Assembly (NCBI RefSeq): GCF_015209725.1
Contig: NZ_CP063656.1
Location: forward strand, 2,091,001-2,155,000
Length of the DNA stretch: 64,000 bases
From: Lysobacter ciconiae
Lineage (GTDB): Bacteria; Pseudomonadota; Gammaproteobacteria; Xanthomonadales; Xanthomonadaceae
Direction of reading: 5' to 3'
Made by a program: the position numbers and the translations under genes. Below, in pieces: positions 53,272 through 61,860 of the stretch (position 1 is the stretch's first letter; the number at the start of each line of letters is the position of its first letter). Below the pieces are notes generated by a model that saw only the letters and a list, made by a program, of their open reading frames with translations, was not told the origin of the DNA and made no database searches.

Positions 53272-55371
53272 ATGTTCCGCAATGCCCGTTTCCCCTCCCG
53301 CATGCCGCGGGCCCGTTCCACGCGCCTGTCGCTGGCGATCGTGACCGCCTTGGCGTGCCTGCCCGTCCACGCCGAGGTGCCCGGCGACGCGGCCCGGACC
53401 GCACCCGCGCCGTTTGATTTCCAGCAGGTCGTGGTGACCTCCGCGCGGCCGGTGTCGGCGCTCACCTTCGAGACCGATCCGCGCCTTCCCCGGCAACCGG
53501 TTCCCGCCAGCGACGGCGCCGACTACCTCAAGACCATTCCCGGCTTCACCGCCATCCGCAACGGCGGCACCAACGGCGATCCCGTGCTGCGCGGCATGTT
53601 CGGCTCGCGCCTGAACCTGCTCAGCAACGACGGCGCGATGCCCGGCGCCTGCCCGTCGCGGATGGACAACCCGATGTCCTACGTGTCGCCGGAAACCTAT
53701 GACAGCCTGGTCGTGGTCAAGGGGCCGCAGACCGTCCTGTGGGGACCGGGCGCCTCGGCAGGCACGGTGCGCTTCTCGCGCGACCGCGAGCAGTTCGACG
53801 AGCCGACGGTGAAACTCGCCGGCAGCCTGCTGGGCGGCTCATTCGGCCGCAATGACCAGGTGCTCGATGCCACCTTCGGCGCGCAGCCCGGCTACGCGCG
53901 CATCAGCGCCAACCGCTCCGACTCCGACGATTACCGCGACGGCAACGGCAACGCCGTGGGCTCGGAGTGGAACAAGTGGAACGCCGACCTCGCCCTGGGC
54001 TGGACCCCGGATGCCGATACCGTGCTGGAAGCGACCGCCGGCGTCGGCGACGGCGAGGCACGTTACGCCGGTCGCGGCATGGACGGCTCGCAGTTCAAAC
54101 GCGACAGCTACGGCCTGCGCCTGGAGAAGAAAAACCTCCCCGGCGCGCTGGACTCCATCGAGGCCAACGTGTTCTACAACCGCGCCGATCACGTCATGGA
54201 CAACTACAGCCTGCGCCGGCCCAACCCCGATGGTGCGATGCCGATGCCGATGGCCTCCAACGTGGAACGCGCCACCACCGGCGGCCGCGCCGCTGCCACC
54301 TGGCTGGGCGAAAGCGTCGATGTCACCGCTGGCCTCGACGTGCAGGACAGCCGCCACCGCCGCCGCTCGGGACACGGCCGGAACACCTACCAGTTGCAGC
54401 CGTGGACGGTGGACGCGCGCTTCCGCAACCTGGGCGTGTTTGCCGAGGGCACCTGGCGTGCCGACGAGGGCCAGCGTGTCATTGCCGGCCTGCGCGCCGA
54501 CCGCGCGCGGGCGACCGACGAGCGCACCACACTCGGCAAGATGGGCCGGCCCAACCCCACCGCCGGCAGCAGCCGCACCGAAACCCTGTCCGCCGGCTTC
54601 ATCCGCTTCGAGCGGGACCTGATCGATCAGCCGGTCACCTCGTATGCCGGCCTGGGCCATACCGAACGCATGCCCGACTACTGGGAACTGTTCTCGCCCG
54701 ATATGGGCCCGGTCGGCACGCCCAACGCCTTCGCGGGGGTGGAGACGGAAAAGACCACGCAGCTCGACGTCGGCGTGCAGTACCGCAGCAAGACCTGGGA
54801 TGCCTGGGTGTCCGCCTATGCCGGCCGGGTCGACGACTTCATCCTGTTCCGCTACGGCGGCGCCGGGATGATGGGACCGATGTCCTCGGTGTCCAACGTG
54901 GACGCGCGCATCCACGGCGGCGAACTGGGCGTGGAGTACCGGCCGTCCACGCAGTGGACCCTGGGTGGCACGCTCGCCCATTCCTGGGGCAAGAACCAGG
55001 ACGCCGGCTCCGCCCTGCCGCAGATGCCACCGCTGGAAGCGCGCCTGTCGCTGGGCTGGGACGACAGCCAGTGGTCGTTCGGGGCGCTGGTACGCGCGGT
55101 CGCTGCGCAGGACCGCATCGCGTTGGCCCAGGGCAGCGTGGTCGGCCAGGACCTCGGGCCGAGCGCGGGGTTTGCGACCTTCGCGGTCAACGGTGGATAC
55201 CGCTTCAACAGCCTAGCCCAGCTGACGGTCGGCGTGGACAACGTGTTTGACCGCACCTACAGCGAGCACCTGAACCTGGCCGGCAACGCCGACTTCGGCT
55301 ATCCGGCCGATCCGGTGCGCATCAACGAGCCCGGACGCACGGCCTGGGTCAAGCTCAACCTGAAGTACTGA
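53272..55371 (+). CDS. oprC: TonB-dependent copper receptor (OprC/NosA family)
   Basis: Outer-membrane receptor of 699 residues that imports copper. A signal peptide (about 1-35) is followed by a plug domain with VVVTSARPVSA, GGTNGDPVLRGMFGSRLNLL and the CPSRM motif, Cys127-x3-Met131, which corresponds to the CxxxM copper ligand of Pseudomonas OprC. A Met-rich loop (GAMPMPMAS) occurs in the barrel near residue 320. The protein ends in aromatic Tyr (LNLKY). ATG 53272 has GGAG seven bases upstream; a TTG at 53266 would add two residues. Its 3' end overlaps the convergent acyl-CoA dehydrogenase by 17 nt. Confidence 0.92.
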   Translation: MFRNARFPSRMPRARSTRLSLAIVTALACLPVHAEVPGDAARTAPAPFDFQQVVVTSARPVSALTFETDPRLPRQPVPASDGADYLKTIPGFTAIRNGGTNGDPVLRGMFGSRLNLLSNDGAMPGACPSRMDNPMSYVSPETYDSLVVVKGPQTVLWGPGASAGTVRFSRDREQFDEPTVKLAGSLLGGSFGRNDQVLDATFGAQPGYARISANRSDSDDYRDGNGNAVGSEWNKWNADLALGWTPDADTVLEATAGVGDGEARYAGRGMDGSQFKRDSYGLRLEKKNLPGALDSIEANVFYNRADHVMDNYSLRRPNPDGAMPMPMASNVERATTGGRAAATWLGESVDVTAGLDVQDSRHRRRSGHGRNTYQLQPWTVDARFRNLGVFAEGTWRADEGQRVIAGLRADRARATDERTTLGKMGRPNPTAGSSRTETLSAGFIRFERDLIDQPVTSYAGLGHTERMPDYWELFSPDMGPVGTPNAFAGVETEKTTQLDVGVQYRSKTWDAWVSAYAGRVDDFILFRYGGAGMMGPMSSVSNVDARIHGGELGVEYRPSTQWTLGGTLAHSWGKNQDAGSALPQMPPLEARLSLGWDDSQWSFGALVRAVAAQDRIALAQGSVVGQDLGPSAGFATFAVNGGYRFNSLAQLTVGVDNVFDRTYSEHLNLAGNADFGYPADPVRINEPGRTAWVKLNLKY

Positions 55372-57067
55372 GCCCGGCCGGCAGCGCCCGCTCGATCAGC
55401 GCGTCCACGGGCACCCCCGCCGGCAGGGTGCCCATGGCCAGGCCGTGTTCGCCACCGAGACGACTGCGACAGAAGGCCTGCGCGGCGGGGCTGCCGGCTC
55501 GAAGCAGCAGTGAGGCCTGCAGCGCCAGGGCGAGGCGCTCCACGAACCCGCGCGCCTGGGCGGGCTCCACCGCTGCCCCTTCGGTAAGCGCGGCGCGCAG
55601 GTGTTCGATGGCCTGCGCGTACCCGCTGCCACCCTCGCCTGCAGCGACCAGTTCCGCCCACACGGCAGCGCCGGTTTCGGGCTCGCGCTGCAGCGCCCGC
55701 AGCACGTCCAGGCACTGGATGTTGCCGCTGCCTTCCCAGATCGAGTTCAACGGCGCCTGCCGATACAGGCGCGGCATGAGCGACTCCTCGATGTAGCCGT
55801 TGCCACCCAGACACTCCTGCGCCTCGTTGACGAATGCCGGCGCACGTCGGCAGACCCAGTACTTGCCCACGGCCGTACCGATCCTGGCCAGCGCGGCCTC
55901 GGCCGGGTCGCGCTCGGCAGCATCGACCGCGCGCGCTATCCGCATGGCCAACACCAGCGCCGCCTCGGCCTCCACGGCCAGGTCGGCCAGCACATTCGCC
56001 ATCAAGGGCTGCCCAAGCAGGCGCTTGCCGAAAGCATGACGGTGTCGGCAGTGGTGGATCGCCCGGGCCAGCGCCATGCGCATCTGCGCTGCCCCGCCGA
56101 GCAGGCAGTCCAGCCGGGTCAGCATCACCATTTCCAGGATCGTGGCAACGCCGCGCCCTTCGGCGCCGACCGGAAACGCCAGCGCGCCGCACAATTCGAT
56201 CTCCGAGGAGGCGTTCGACCAGTCACCCAGCTTGTCCTTCAGCCGGATCAACCGGAACGCATTTTTGCTGCCGTCCTCCAGGACGCGCGGCATCAGAAAA
56301 CAGCCGAGCCCACCCGGCGCCTGCGCCAGCATCAGGAAGCCGTCGCTCATAGGTGCCGACAGGAACCACTTGTGGCCGACCAGACGGTAGCCGCTCCCGT
56401 CCGCCAACGGCGTCGCCACGGTGGTGTTGGCACGCACGTCGCTGCCGCCCTGTTTCTCGGTCATGCCCATGCCGATGGTGACGCCGGCCTTGTCGGCGAC
56501 CGGGACCTCGAGCGGGTCGTACAGCGGCGCGGCCGCCTTCTCGGCCCATTGCGCCAGCGCCGGCTCGCGTCGCAGCACCGGCACCGCCGCGTGGGTCATT
56601 GTCAGCGGACAACTCGTGCCCGGCTCGACCTGGTGGTGCAGGTAGCTCAACGCGGCACGCACCACGTGGCCGCCGGGATGATCGTGGCGCCAGGACCAGC
56701 CGGCGACGCCGTGGCGGATCGCCGCATCCATCAGCGAGTGGTAGGCCGGATGGAATGCGACGCGGTCGATCCGGTGGCCGAAGCGGTCGTGGCTGAGCAG
56801 CCGCGGGCGGTCACGGTGGGCGTCGTCGGCCCACTCCAAAGCCGGACCGCCGGCGAGCACGGCGTAGCTCGCGACGGCCTGCCGACCCTCCTCGAGTGAT
56901 CCCGGCTCAGGCTGCGGCTGTAGAAGCGACAACTCCCGCGCCAGTGCCTCGCGCAGCACGGCGTCATCACGCCACAGATCACGCGGGCCGAATGGCGGCG
57001 ACTGGTTGTCCACCCGGTGGGTCTCAAACGGCGCAGCGGGCTCCTGCGCCTGCGGCAACGGCTCCAT
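55355..57067 (-). CDS. Acyl-CoA dehydrogenase family protein, AidB-like
   Basis: FAD protein of 570 residues, nearest in layout to E. coli AidB, which binds DNA and is induced in the alkylation response. Shared segments are GMGMTEKQGGSDVRANT, YRLVGHKWFLSAPMSDG, LKDKLGDWSNASSEIEL, HAFGKRLLGQPLMANVLADLA and NSIWEGSGNIQCLDVLRAL. The AidB-type N-terminal extension (VDNQSPPFGPRDLWRDDAVLRE-like) is present. DNA-binding and dehydrogenase activities cannot be separated from sequence. It is downstream of cspA but insulated by a strong terminator, and it converges with the copper receptor. Confidence 0.88.
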   Translation of the reverse strand: MEPLPQAQEPAAPFETHRVDNQSPPFGPRDLWRDDAVLREALARELSLLQPQPEPGSLEEGRQAVASYAVLAGGPALEWADDAHRDRPRLLSHDRFGHRIDRVAFHPAYHSLMDAAIRHGVAGWSWRHDHPGGHVVRAALSYLHHQVEPGTSCPLTMTHAAVPVLRREPALAQWAEKAAAPLYDPLEVPVADKAGVTIGMGMTEKQGGSDVRANTTVATPLADGSGYRLVGHKWFLSAPMSDGFLMLAQAPGGLGCFLMPRVLEDGSKNAFRLIRLKDKLGDWSNASSEIELCGALAFPVGAEGRGVATILEMVMLTRLDCLLGGAAQMRMALARAIHHCRHRHAFGKRLLGQPLMANVLADLAVEAEAALVLAMRIARAVDAAERDPAEAALARIGTAVGKYWVCRRAPAFVNEAQECLGGNGYIEESLMPRLYRQAPLNSIWEGSGNIQCLDVLRALQREPETGAAVWAELVAAGEGGSGYAQAIEHLRAALTEGAAVEPAQARGFVERLALALQASLLLRAGSPAAQAFCRSRLGGEHGLAMGTLPAGVPVDALIERALPAGLSTSG

Positions 57068-57141
57068 GGGCGTCTCCGATAGCGGCCTGGGACCAATCTA
57101 GCGCAAGCCCGGTCCGTATCACGGCTGCCCGTAGCGCGCAC

Positions 57142-57167
57142 AAAAAAACCCCACCGAAGCGGGGTTT
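57142..57167 (-). terminator. Intrinsic terminator of cspA
   Basis: On the minus strand AAACCCC (57167-57161), loop GCTTCGGT, and GGGGTTT (57152-57146) form a 7-bp stem, followed by four further Ts to 57142 to give a run of seven. It lies 20 nt after the cspA stop. The reverse orientation has a shorter T-run, so it may work weakly on the other strand as well. Confidence 0.92.
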
Positions 57168-57186
57168 CTTTATTCACGTGGCGCGG

Positions 57187-57393
57187 CTATTCGGCCGGGG
57201 TGATGTCGGACGCCTGCGCGCCCTTCGGTCCCTGGGTCAGCTCGTAGCTGACGCGCTGGCCTTCCTGAAGGCTGCGGAAGCCCTTCGCGTTGATGGCGGA
57301 GAAGTGTGCGAACACGTCCGCGCTTCCGTCTTCAGGGGAAATGAAGCCAAATCCCTTGGCGTCGTTGAACCATTTCACAGTGCCGTACTGCAT
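57187..57393 (-). CDS. cspA: Cold-shock protein (CspA family)
   Basis: Single-stranded RNA/DNA-binding cold-shock domain of 68 residues. GTVKWFNDAKGFGFISPEDG contains RNP1 (KGFGFI) and VFAHFSAI is RNP2. The protein acts as an RNA chaperone. ATG 57393 matches the family start; a longer frame adds 16 residues upstream. A promoter lies about 70 nt upstream, giving a short 5' leader of roughly 55 nt. The gene has its own strong terminator, so it forms a single-gene unit. Whether it is cold-induced cannot be told from sequence. Confidence 0.95.
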   Translation of the reverse strand: MQYGTVKWFNDAKGFGFISPEDGSADVFAHFSAINAKGFRSLQEGQRVSYELTQGPKGAQASDITPAE

Positions 57394-57455
57394 ATCCTTG
57401 ATGACCTCGTGGCTGGGTGGTGACCCGCGCTGCGAGCGCAAGCGCGGTTGGCCCG

Positions 57456-57484
57456 AGTATGCAAACTGAACGCCTGCTTTACAA
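57456..57484 (-). promoter_or_regulatory. Putative sigma-70 promoter of cspA
   Basis: On the minus strand TTGTAA (57484-57479) and CATACT (57461-57456) are separated by exactly 17 nt; each matches four of six consensus bases. Transcription would start around 57449. It sits in the gap between the methylthioinosine phosphorylase stop and cspA. Confidence 0.55.
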
Positions 57485-57495
57485 CATCACCATTC

Positions 57496-58272
57496 TCAGC
57501 CCGGATTTTCGCCCGCCAGCTGCACCATCACCGCCTCCAGCAGGGCCGGCAATCCGGCCGACGCGCTGGCGACGTTGTCCAGCACGTCCTGCAGGGTGAT
57601 CACCTCGCCGACATCCGGACCGGCGCCTGCCGCCCAGTTCGCGACGATGGCCAGGCACGCGTACTCCAGGCCCATCTCGCGCGCCAGGCCGGCTTCGGGC
57701 ATGCCGGTCATGCCCACCAGATCGCAGCCGTCGCGCCGCATGCGGCTGATCTCGGCGCGGGTTTCCAGCCGTGGGCCTTGGGTGGCGCCGTAGCAACCGC
57801 CGTCAACGAGAGCCACGCCGGCCTGCCGCGCGGCCGCAAGCACGCTCTGGCGCAACTGCGGGGTATACGGCTCACCGAAATCCACATGCAGGACCTCGCT
57901 GCCGGGCTCCTCGCACAGGGTCGACACCCGGCCCCAGGTGTAGTCGATCAACTGGTCCGGACAGCCGAGCACGCCGGGGCCGAAAGCGGCAGTGATGCCG
58001 CCCACGGTGTTCAGGGCGAGCACGCGCTTGGCCCCCAGCGATTTCAGCGCCGACAGGTTGGCGCGGTAGTTGATCAGGTGCGGGGGAACGGAATGCCCTT
58101 CGCCGTGGCGCGCCAGAAAGGCCACGCGATGGCCGCCCAGGCGTCCCACCCGTACTGGTCCGGACGGCTGGCCGTACGGCGTTACCCGCGAGTGCGCTTC
58201 CATGCCACGCAGTTCGGCCAGTGCGTAGACACCGGTGCCGCCGATGACGGCCAGTTCAATCGATTCGCTCAT
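57496..58272 (-). CDS. mtnP: S-methyl-5'-thioinosine phosphorylase (PNP/MTAP family)
   Basis: Phosphorolytic enzyme of 258 residues. It has AVIGGTGVYAL (phosphate loop), LARHGEGHSVPPHLINYRAN, NTVGGITAAFGPG, GPRLETRAEI and GMTGMPEAGLARE. Human MTAP recognises 6-aminopurines through two Asp residues in TDYD; the aligned segment here is VANWA, with Asn and Ala instead. This points to a 6-oxopurine substrate, as in the Pseudomonas methylthioinosine phosphorylase. The neighbouring hpt would salvage the hypoxanthine released, and Pseudomonas keeps the same genes close to nagZ. A GTG at 58275 is an alternative start. It is third in the nagZ-hpt-mtnP operon. Confidence 0.88.
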   Translation of the reverse strand: MSESIELAVIGGTGVYALAELRGMEAHSRVTPYGQPSGPVRVGRLGGHRVAFLARHGEGHSVPPHLINYRANLSALKSLGAKRVLALNTVGGITAAFGPGVLGCPDQLIDYTWGRVSTLCEEPGSEVLHVDFGEPYTPQLRQSVLAAARQAGVALVDGGCYGATQGPRLETRAEISRMRRDGCDLVGMTGMPEAGLAREMGLEYACLAIVANWAAGAGPDVGEVITLQDVLDNVASASAGLPALLEAVMVQLAGENPG

Positions 58273-58275
58273 CAC

Positions 58276-58836
58276 TCAGTCCTTCATCGCGTAGATCGCC
58301 GGCAGGTTGCGACCCTGCTCCTGGTAGTCCATGCCGTAGCCGAACACATACCGGTCCGGCACCTGCAGACCGACGTAATCGGCCTGCAGGTGCGTGATCG
58401 CACGGTCGTGGTGTTTCACCGCAAGAGCCGCGATACGCACGTCAACGGCGCCTTCGGCCAGGCACCATTCCACGATCGCGGCCATGGTCAGGCCCTCGTC
58501 GAAGATGTCGTCCACCAGCAGCACCCGGCGGCCACGCAGCGCGGTGGCCGGACGATGTTTCCACACCAGCTCGCCACCCGACGTCGCGCCCCGGTAGCGG
58601 GTCGCGTGCAGGTAGTCGAACTCCAGGTCCAGGCCACGAACGCCGAGCTCCATCGCCAGCTGGGAGGCAAACGGCATCCCCCCGTGCATGACGGTCAGAT
58701 ACACCGGGCGGGTGTCCACGCCGTCGGTGTAGTCGTCGCGAATGACATCGGCCATCGCGCCGATCGCCTGCTCCACCGCCGCGCGGTCGAACAGCACATC
58801 CGCGCTGGCCAGCACTTCGCGCAGGCTGGCGCTCAC
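58276..58836 (-). CDS. hpt: Hypoxanthine-guanine phosphoribosyltransferase
   Basis: Type I phosphoribosyltransferase of 186 residues that converts hypoxanthine (or guanine) and PRPP to IMP (GMP). The PRPP-binding motif is VLLVDDIFDEGLTM, and YLTVMHGGMPFASQL is the N-terminal loop. DRYVFGYGMDYQEQGRNLP near the C-terminus is typical of HPRT. The GTG start overlaps the nagZ stop in GTGA, so the genes are coupled. Only three bases separate its stop from the mtnP start codon. Confidence 0.92.
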   Translation of the reverse strand: MSASLREVLASADVLFDRAAVEQAIGAMADVIRDDYTDGVDTRPVYLTVMHGGMPFASQLAMELGVRGLDLEFDYLHATRYRGATSGGELVWKHRPATALRGRRVLLVDDIFDEGLTMAAIVEWCLAEGAVDVRIAALAVKHHDRAITHLQADYVGLQVPDRYVFGYGMDYQEQGRNLPAIYAMKD

Positions 58837-59828
58837 GCCACGCCTCCAAGACGGTCGCGGCGGTCGCGGTAGTGCTGGTCGGCGAGCAGGTTGTCCCAGC
58901 CCATCGCGCCGCCGCCGATCAGGCCGGTCAGCGCCATGGTGTTGAGCGTGCGGCCTTCCACGGCCTTGAGCGACTCATCCACCAGCTCGGGATGGCACAC
59001 CAGCACCACGTCGCAGCCGGCATCCAGGTGCAGGTCGACGCGCTGCTTGATGCCGCCGGCCGAAAACGCCGCCGCCATGCCGATGTCGTCGGAGAACACC
59101 ACGCCGCGGAAGCCCATTTCCTTGCGCAGGATCTCCTCGATCCAGCGCCGCGAGTAGCCCGCCGGCTCGGGAGCCACCTGCGGATAGACCACGTGCGCCA
59201 TCATCACCGCGTCCGCGCGGGCCTTGATGCCGGCCACGAACGGGACCAGGTCCAGCGCGCGCAAGTCCTCCAGCGGGCGCGGATCCACCGCGTCGTCGAA
59301 GTGGGTGTCTTCCAGCACCGAGCCGTGGCCGGGGAAGTGCTTCAGCGTGGCGGCCATGCCGGCCTGGTGCATGCCTTCCACGTAGGCGACGGTGAGCGCG
59401 GCGACCACTTCGGGGTCGGCGTCGAACGCGCGGTCGCCGATGGCGCGGTTGCCGCGTCCCAGATCGACCACGGGGGCGAAGCTCAGGTCGATGCCGCTGG
59501 CCTTGATCTCGCTGGCCATCAGCCATGCGTGCTCGCGTGCGCGCACCAGCGCGGCATCCGGATCGGCCGCGTAGTCGCGACCCAGGCCGTCCAGCGAGGG
59601 CAGCGCGCTGTAGCCCTGGCGGAAACGCTGGACCCGTCCGCCTTCCTGATCGACGCAGATCAGCTGCGGCCGCGGCGCGGCCTCGCGGATCGCGCGGGCC
59701 AGCTCGTCGACCTGCTCGCGCGAGGCGAAGTTGCGGGTGAACAGGATCACGCCGGCGCAGCCCTCGTGCTGCAGCCAGTCGCGCTCCTGCGCGGTAAGTT
59801 CAGTGCCGGCAACGCCGATTACGAGCAT
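58833..59828 (-). CDS. nagZ: Beta-N-acetylhexosaminidase NagZ
   Basis: Family 3 glycosidase of 331 residues that removes GlcNAc from anhydro-muropeptides in peptidoglycan recycling; in some bacteria its product signals beta-lactamase induction. It has the family motif AATLKHFPGHGSVLEDTHFD with the catalytic His, and VVFSDDIGMAAAF with the nucleophile Asp. Length is close to that of E. coli NagZ (341). ATG 59828 has GGAG six bases upstream; a TTG at 59834 would add two residues. It is the first gene of the nagZ-hpt-mtnP operon. Confidence 0.95.
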   Translation of the reverse strand: MLVIGVAGTELTAQERDWLQHEGCAGVILFTRNFASREQVDELARAIREAAPRPQLICVDQEGGRVQRFRQGYSALPSLDGLGRDYAADPDAALVRAREHAWLMASEIKASGIDLSFAPVVDLGRGNRAIGDRAFDADPEVVAALTVAYVEGMHQAGMAATLKHFPGHGSVLEDTHFDDAVDPRPLEDLRALDLVPFVAGIKARADAVMMAHVVYPQVAPEPAGYSRRWIEEILRKEMGFRGVVFSDDIGMAAAFSAGGIKQRVDLHLDAGCDVVLVCHPELVDESLKAVEGRTLNTMALTGLIGGGAMGWDNLLADQHYRDRRDRLGGVA

Positions 59829-59880
59829 GGGCAACTCCAGGGAATTAGCGGTAGGCGGCTCGCGCCGGGTGTCATGCGGA

Positions 59881-60399
59881 TCATGGCGCAGCCATCCCCG
59901 CGCGTTGCTGCGCGGACCACTGCGAGAACGGGTGCGAGGCCAGGGCCAGGTTGTAGTAGCGCGACTCGTCGGTCACCTCGACCCCCAGCCAATCGGGCCG
60001 CTGGAAGGACTCGTCCGCGTCGGCCAGTTCGATCTCGGCGACCACGAGACCGGCGTTGTCGCCAAGAAACTCGTCCACTTCCCACAGGTGCCCGCCGACC
60101 TTCACCAGGTGGCGGCGCTTGTCGACCAGGCCGCCAACCGAGAGTGCCAGCAGCGCGCGCGCATCGGCCACCGGGATCGGGTACTCGAATTCCTGACGGG
60201 TGTGCCCCAGCTCGCGCGATTTGAGATTCAGGTGCGCGGCGTCGCCGGCGATGCGCACGCGCACCGAGGCCTTCATCGCGCCGGTGTCCATCGCCGCCAG
60301 GTCATTGAGATAGCCCTGCGCCATGGGCACGACCTCGTGCGCAGCCGCGCGCCAGCCATCGCCGGTGACCAGGAATTTGCGTTCGATCTCGATCGCCAT
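59881..60399 (-). CDS. CYTH-domain protein (triphosphate tunnel metalloenzyme)
   Basis: The 172-residue product begins EIERKFLVTGD, the ExExK signature of CYTH domains, and continues QGYL, VRVRIAGDAAHLNLKSR, EFEYPIPVADARALL, KRRHLV, WEVDEFLGDN and VVAEIELAD, giving the alternating charged strands of the tunnel. Bacterial stand-alone members of this length are often inorganic tripolyphosphatases. Adenylate cyclase activity (class IV) is possible but less likely. The substrate is not provable here. It starts three bases after rlmD. Confidence 0.9.
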   Translation of the reverse strand: MAIEIERKFLVTGDGWRAAAHEVVPMAQGYLNDLAAMDTGAMKASVRVRIAGDAAHLNLKSRELGHTRQEFEYPIPVADARALLALSVGGLVDKRRHLVKVGGHLWEVDEFLGDNAGLVVAEIELADADESFQRPDWLGVEVTDESRYYNLALASHPFSQWSAQQRAGMAAP

Positions 60400-60402
60400 G
60401 GC

Positions 60403-61737
60403 TCAGGCCTTCTCGAACATCGCAATGGACTCCACGTGGGCGGTCTGCGGGAACATGTCCATCACTCCCGCCACCTGCAGCTTCCAGCCACGCGCGGCCA
60501 GCAACGCGGTGTCGCGCGCCAGCGAGGCCGGATGGCAGCTGACGTAGACGATGCGCTGGAACTGGTCCAGCGGCAGGTGCTCAAGCACGAACGCCGCACC
60601 CGAGCGCGGCGGATCCAGCAGCAGCTTGTCAAAGCGCTGCTCCATCCACGGCTGGCCGGACAGGTCCAGCGACAGGTCGGCGGCGTGGAAACGGGCATTG
60701 TCGATGCCATTGCGTTGCGCGTTGTCCCGCGCGCGCTCCACCAGGCCGGCATCACCTTCCACCCCCACCACCTCGCGTACGCGGCGCGCCAGCGGCAGGG
60801 TGAAGTTGCCCAGCCCGCAGAACAGGTCGAGCACGCGATCGCCCGGCTGCACGTCCAGCAGGTCCATCGCCAGCTGGATCATGCGTTCGTTGAGCCCCGC
60901 GTTGACCTGGATGAAATCAAGCGGACGGAACGCGAACTCGAGGTTCCATTGCGGCATCCGGAACGACAGCGCCGGATCAGGCGGCCACAGGGGATGGACG
61001 CTGTCGACACCGCCGGGCTGGAGGAAGATCGCAAAGCCGTGCTGCTGGCCGAAGGCGACCAGCGATGCCTGGTCATCGGTCGACAGCGGCGCCATGTGGC
61101 GGATGACCAGCGCCACGCCATTGAACTGCGCGGTGGCATCGCCGGCGATGAACTCGATCTGTGGAATGTCGCTGCGTGCGTGCAGGCTGTCGACCAGCTC
61201 GGCCAGTGCCGCGACCTTCGTGCCCACCTCGGGGATGACGGTGTGGCAATGGTGGATCTCGGCGACGAAGCGCGGGTCGGTCTCGCGGAATCCAACCAGC
61301 GTTTTCCCCTTCTTCTCCACCCGCCGCACCGATAAGCGGCCTTTGCGTCGATAGCCCCAGGCGGCATCCACCAGCGGCTCGAGCAGTCGGGGCGGCACGA
61401 TGCCCGCGGCATCGCGCAGGTGATCCAGAAGGACGGCCTGCTTGGCAAGGATCTGGCTGCTGCCGTCGAGGTGCTGCAGCGCGCAGCCACCGCACGTGCC
61501 GAAGTGCCCGCACCGCGGCGTCACCCGGTCCGCCGCCGCCTGCAATACCTCAACGGTGCGTGCCTCGTGGACGCCGCGCCGGCGTCCGGTGCGGGTCGCA
61601 AGCACGCGCTCGCCGGGCAGCGCGCCCGCCACCAGCATCGTCACGTCACCGGCAAGGCGGGCCACGCCGCGACCGTCGGGAGACAGGGCGTGGATGTCCA
61701 CTTCAAACGGGGTTTTGTCGAGACGGGCCACTAGCAC
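60403..61737 (-). CDS. rlmD: 23S rRNA m5U1939 methyltransferase RlmD
   Basis: SAM-dependent RNA methyltransferase of 444 residues with an N-terminal TRAM domain (about 1-60) and an iron-sulphur cluster loop CGHFGTCGGCALQH plus a later Cys (HHCHTV). A catalytic domain with VLDLFCGLGNFTLPLA and LDPPRSGA follows, and the nucleophile is the Cys in VYVSCHPASLARD. E. coli RlmD is 433 residues. The GTG at 61737 gives VLVARLDKTPFEV; an ATG at 61797 would add 20 unrelated residues. Confidence 0.95.
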   Translation of the reverse strand: MLVARLDKTPFEVDIHALSPDGRGVARLAGDVTMLVAGALPGERVLATRTGRRRGVHEARTVEVLQAAADRVTPRCGHFGTCGGCALQHLDGSSQILAKQAVLLDHLRDAAGIVPPRLLEPLVDAAWGYRRKGRLSVRRVEKKGKTLVGFRETDPRFVAEIHHCHTVIPEVGTKVAALAELVDSLHARSDIPQIEFIAGDATAQFNGVALVIRHMAPLSTDDQASLVAFGQQHGFAIFLQPGGVDSVHPLWPPDPALSFRMPQWNLEFAFRPLDFIQVNAGLNERMIQLAMDLLDVQPGDRVLDLFCGLGNFTLPLARRVREVVGVEGDAGLVERARDNAQRNGIDNARFHAADLSLDLSGQPWMEQRFDKLLLDPPRSGAAFVLEHLPLDQFQRIVYVSCHPASLARDTALLAARGWKLQVAGVMDMFPQTAHVESIAMFEKA

Positions 61738-61860
61738 TGAGGTCAGCCGGGGGCCGCGTATTGTCGCAGATGCCGCGGCGGGCACGGCAGCCGCCACGCG
61801 CGCAGCCGCTTGCGCGGGCGATGGAAGCCCCTGCGAGCTGCCGCTCGGCCCGGCGCAGCG

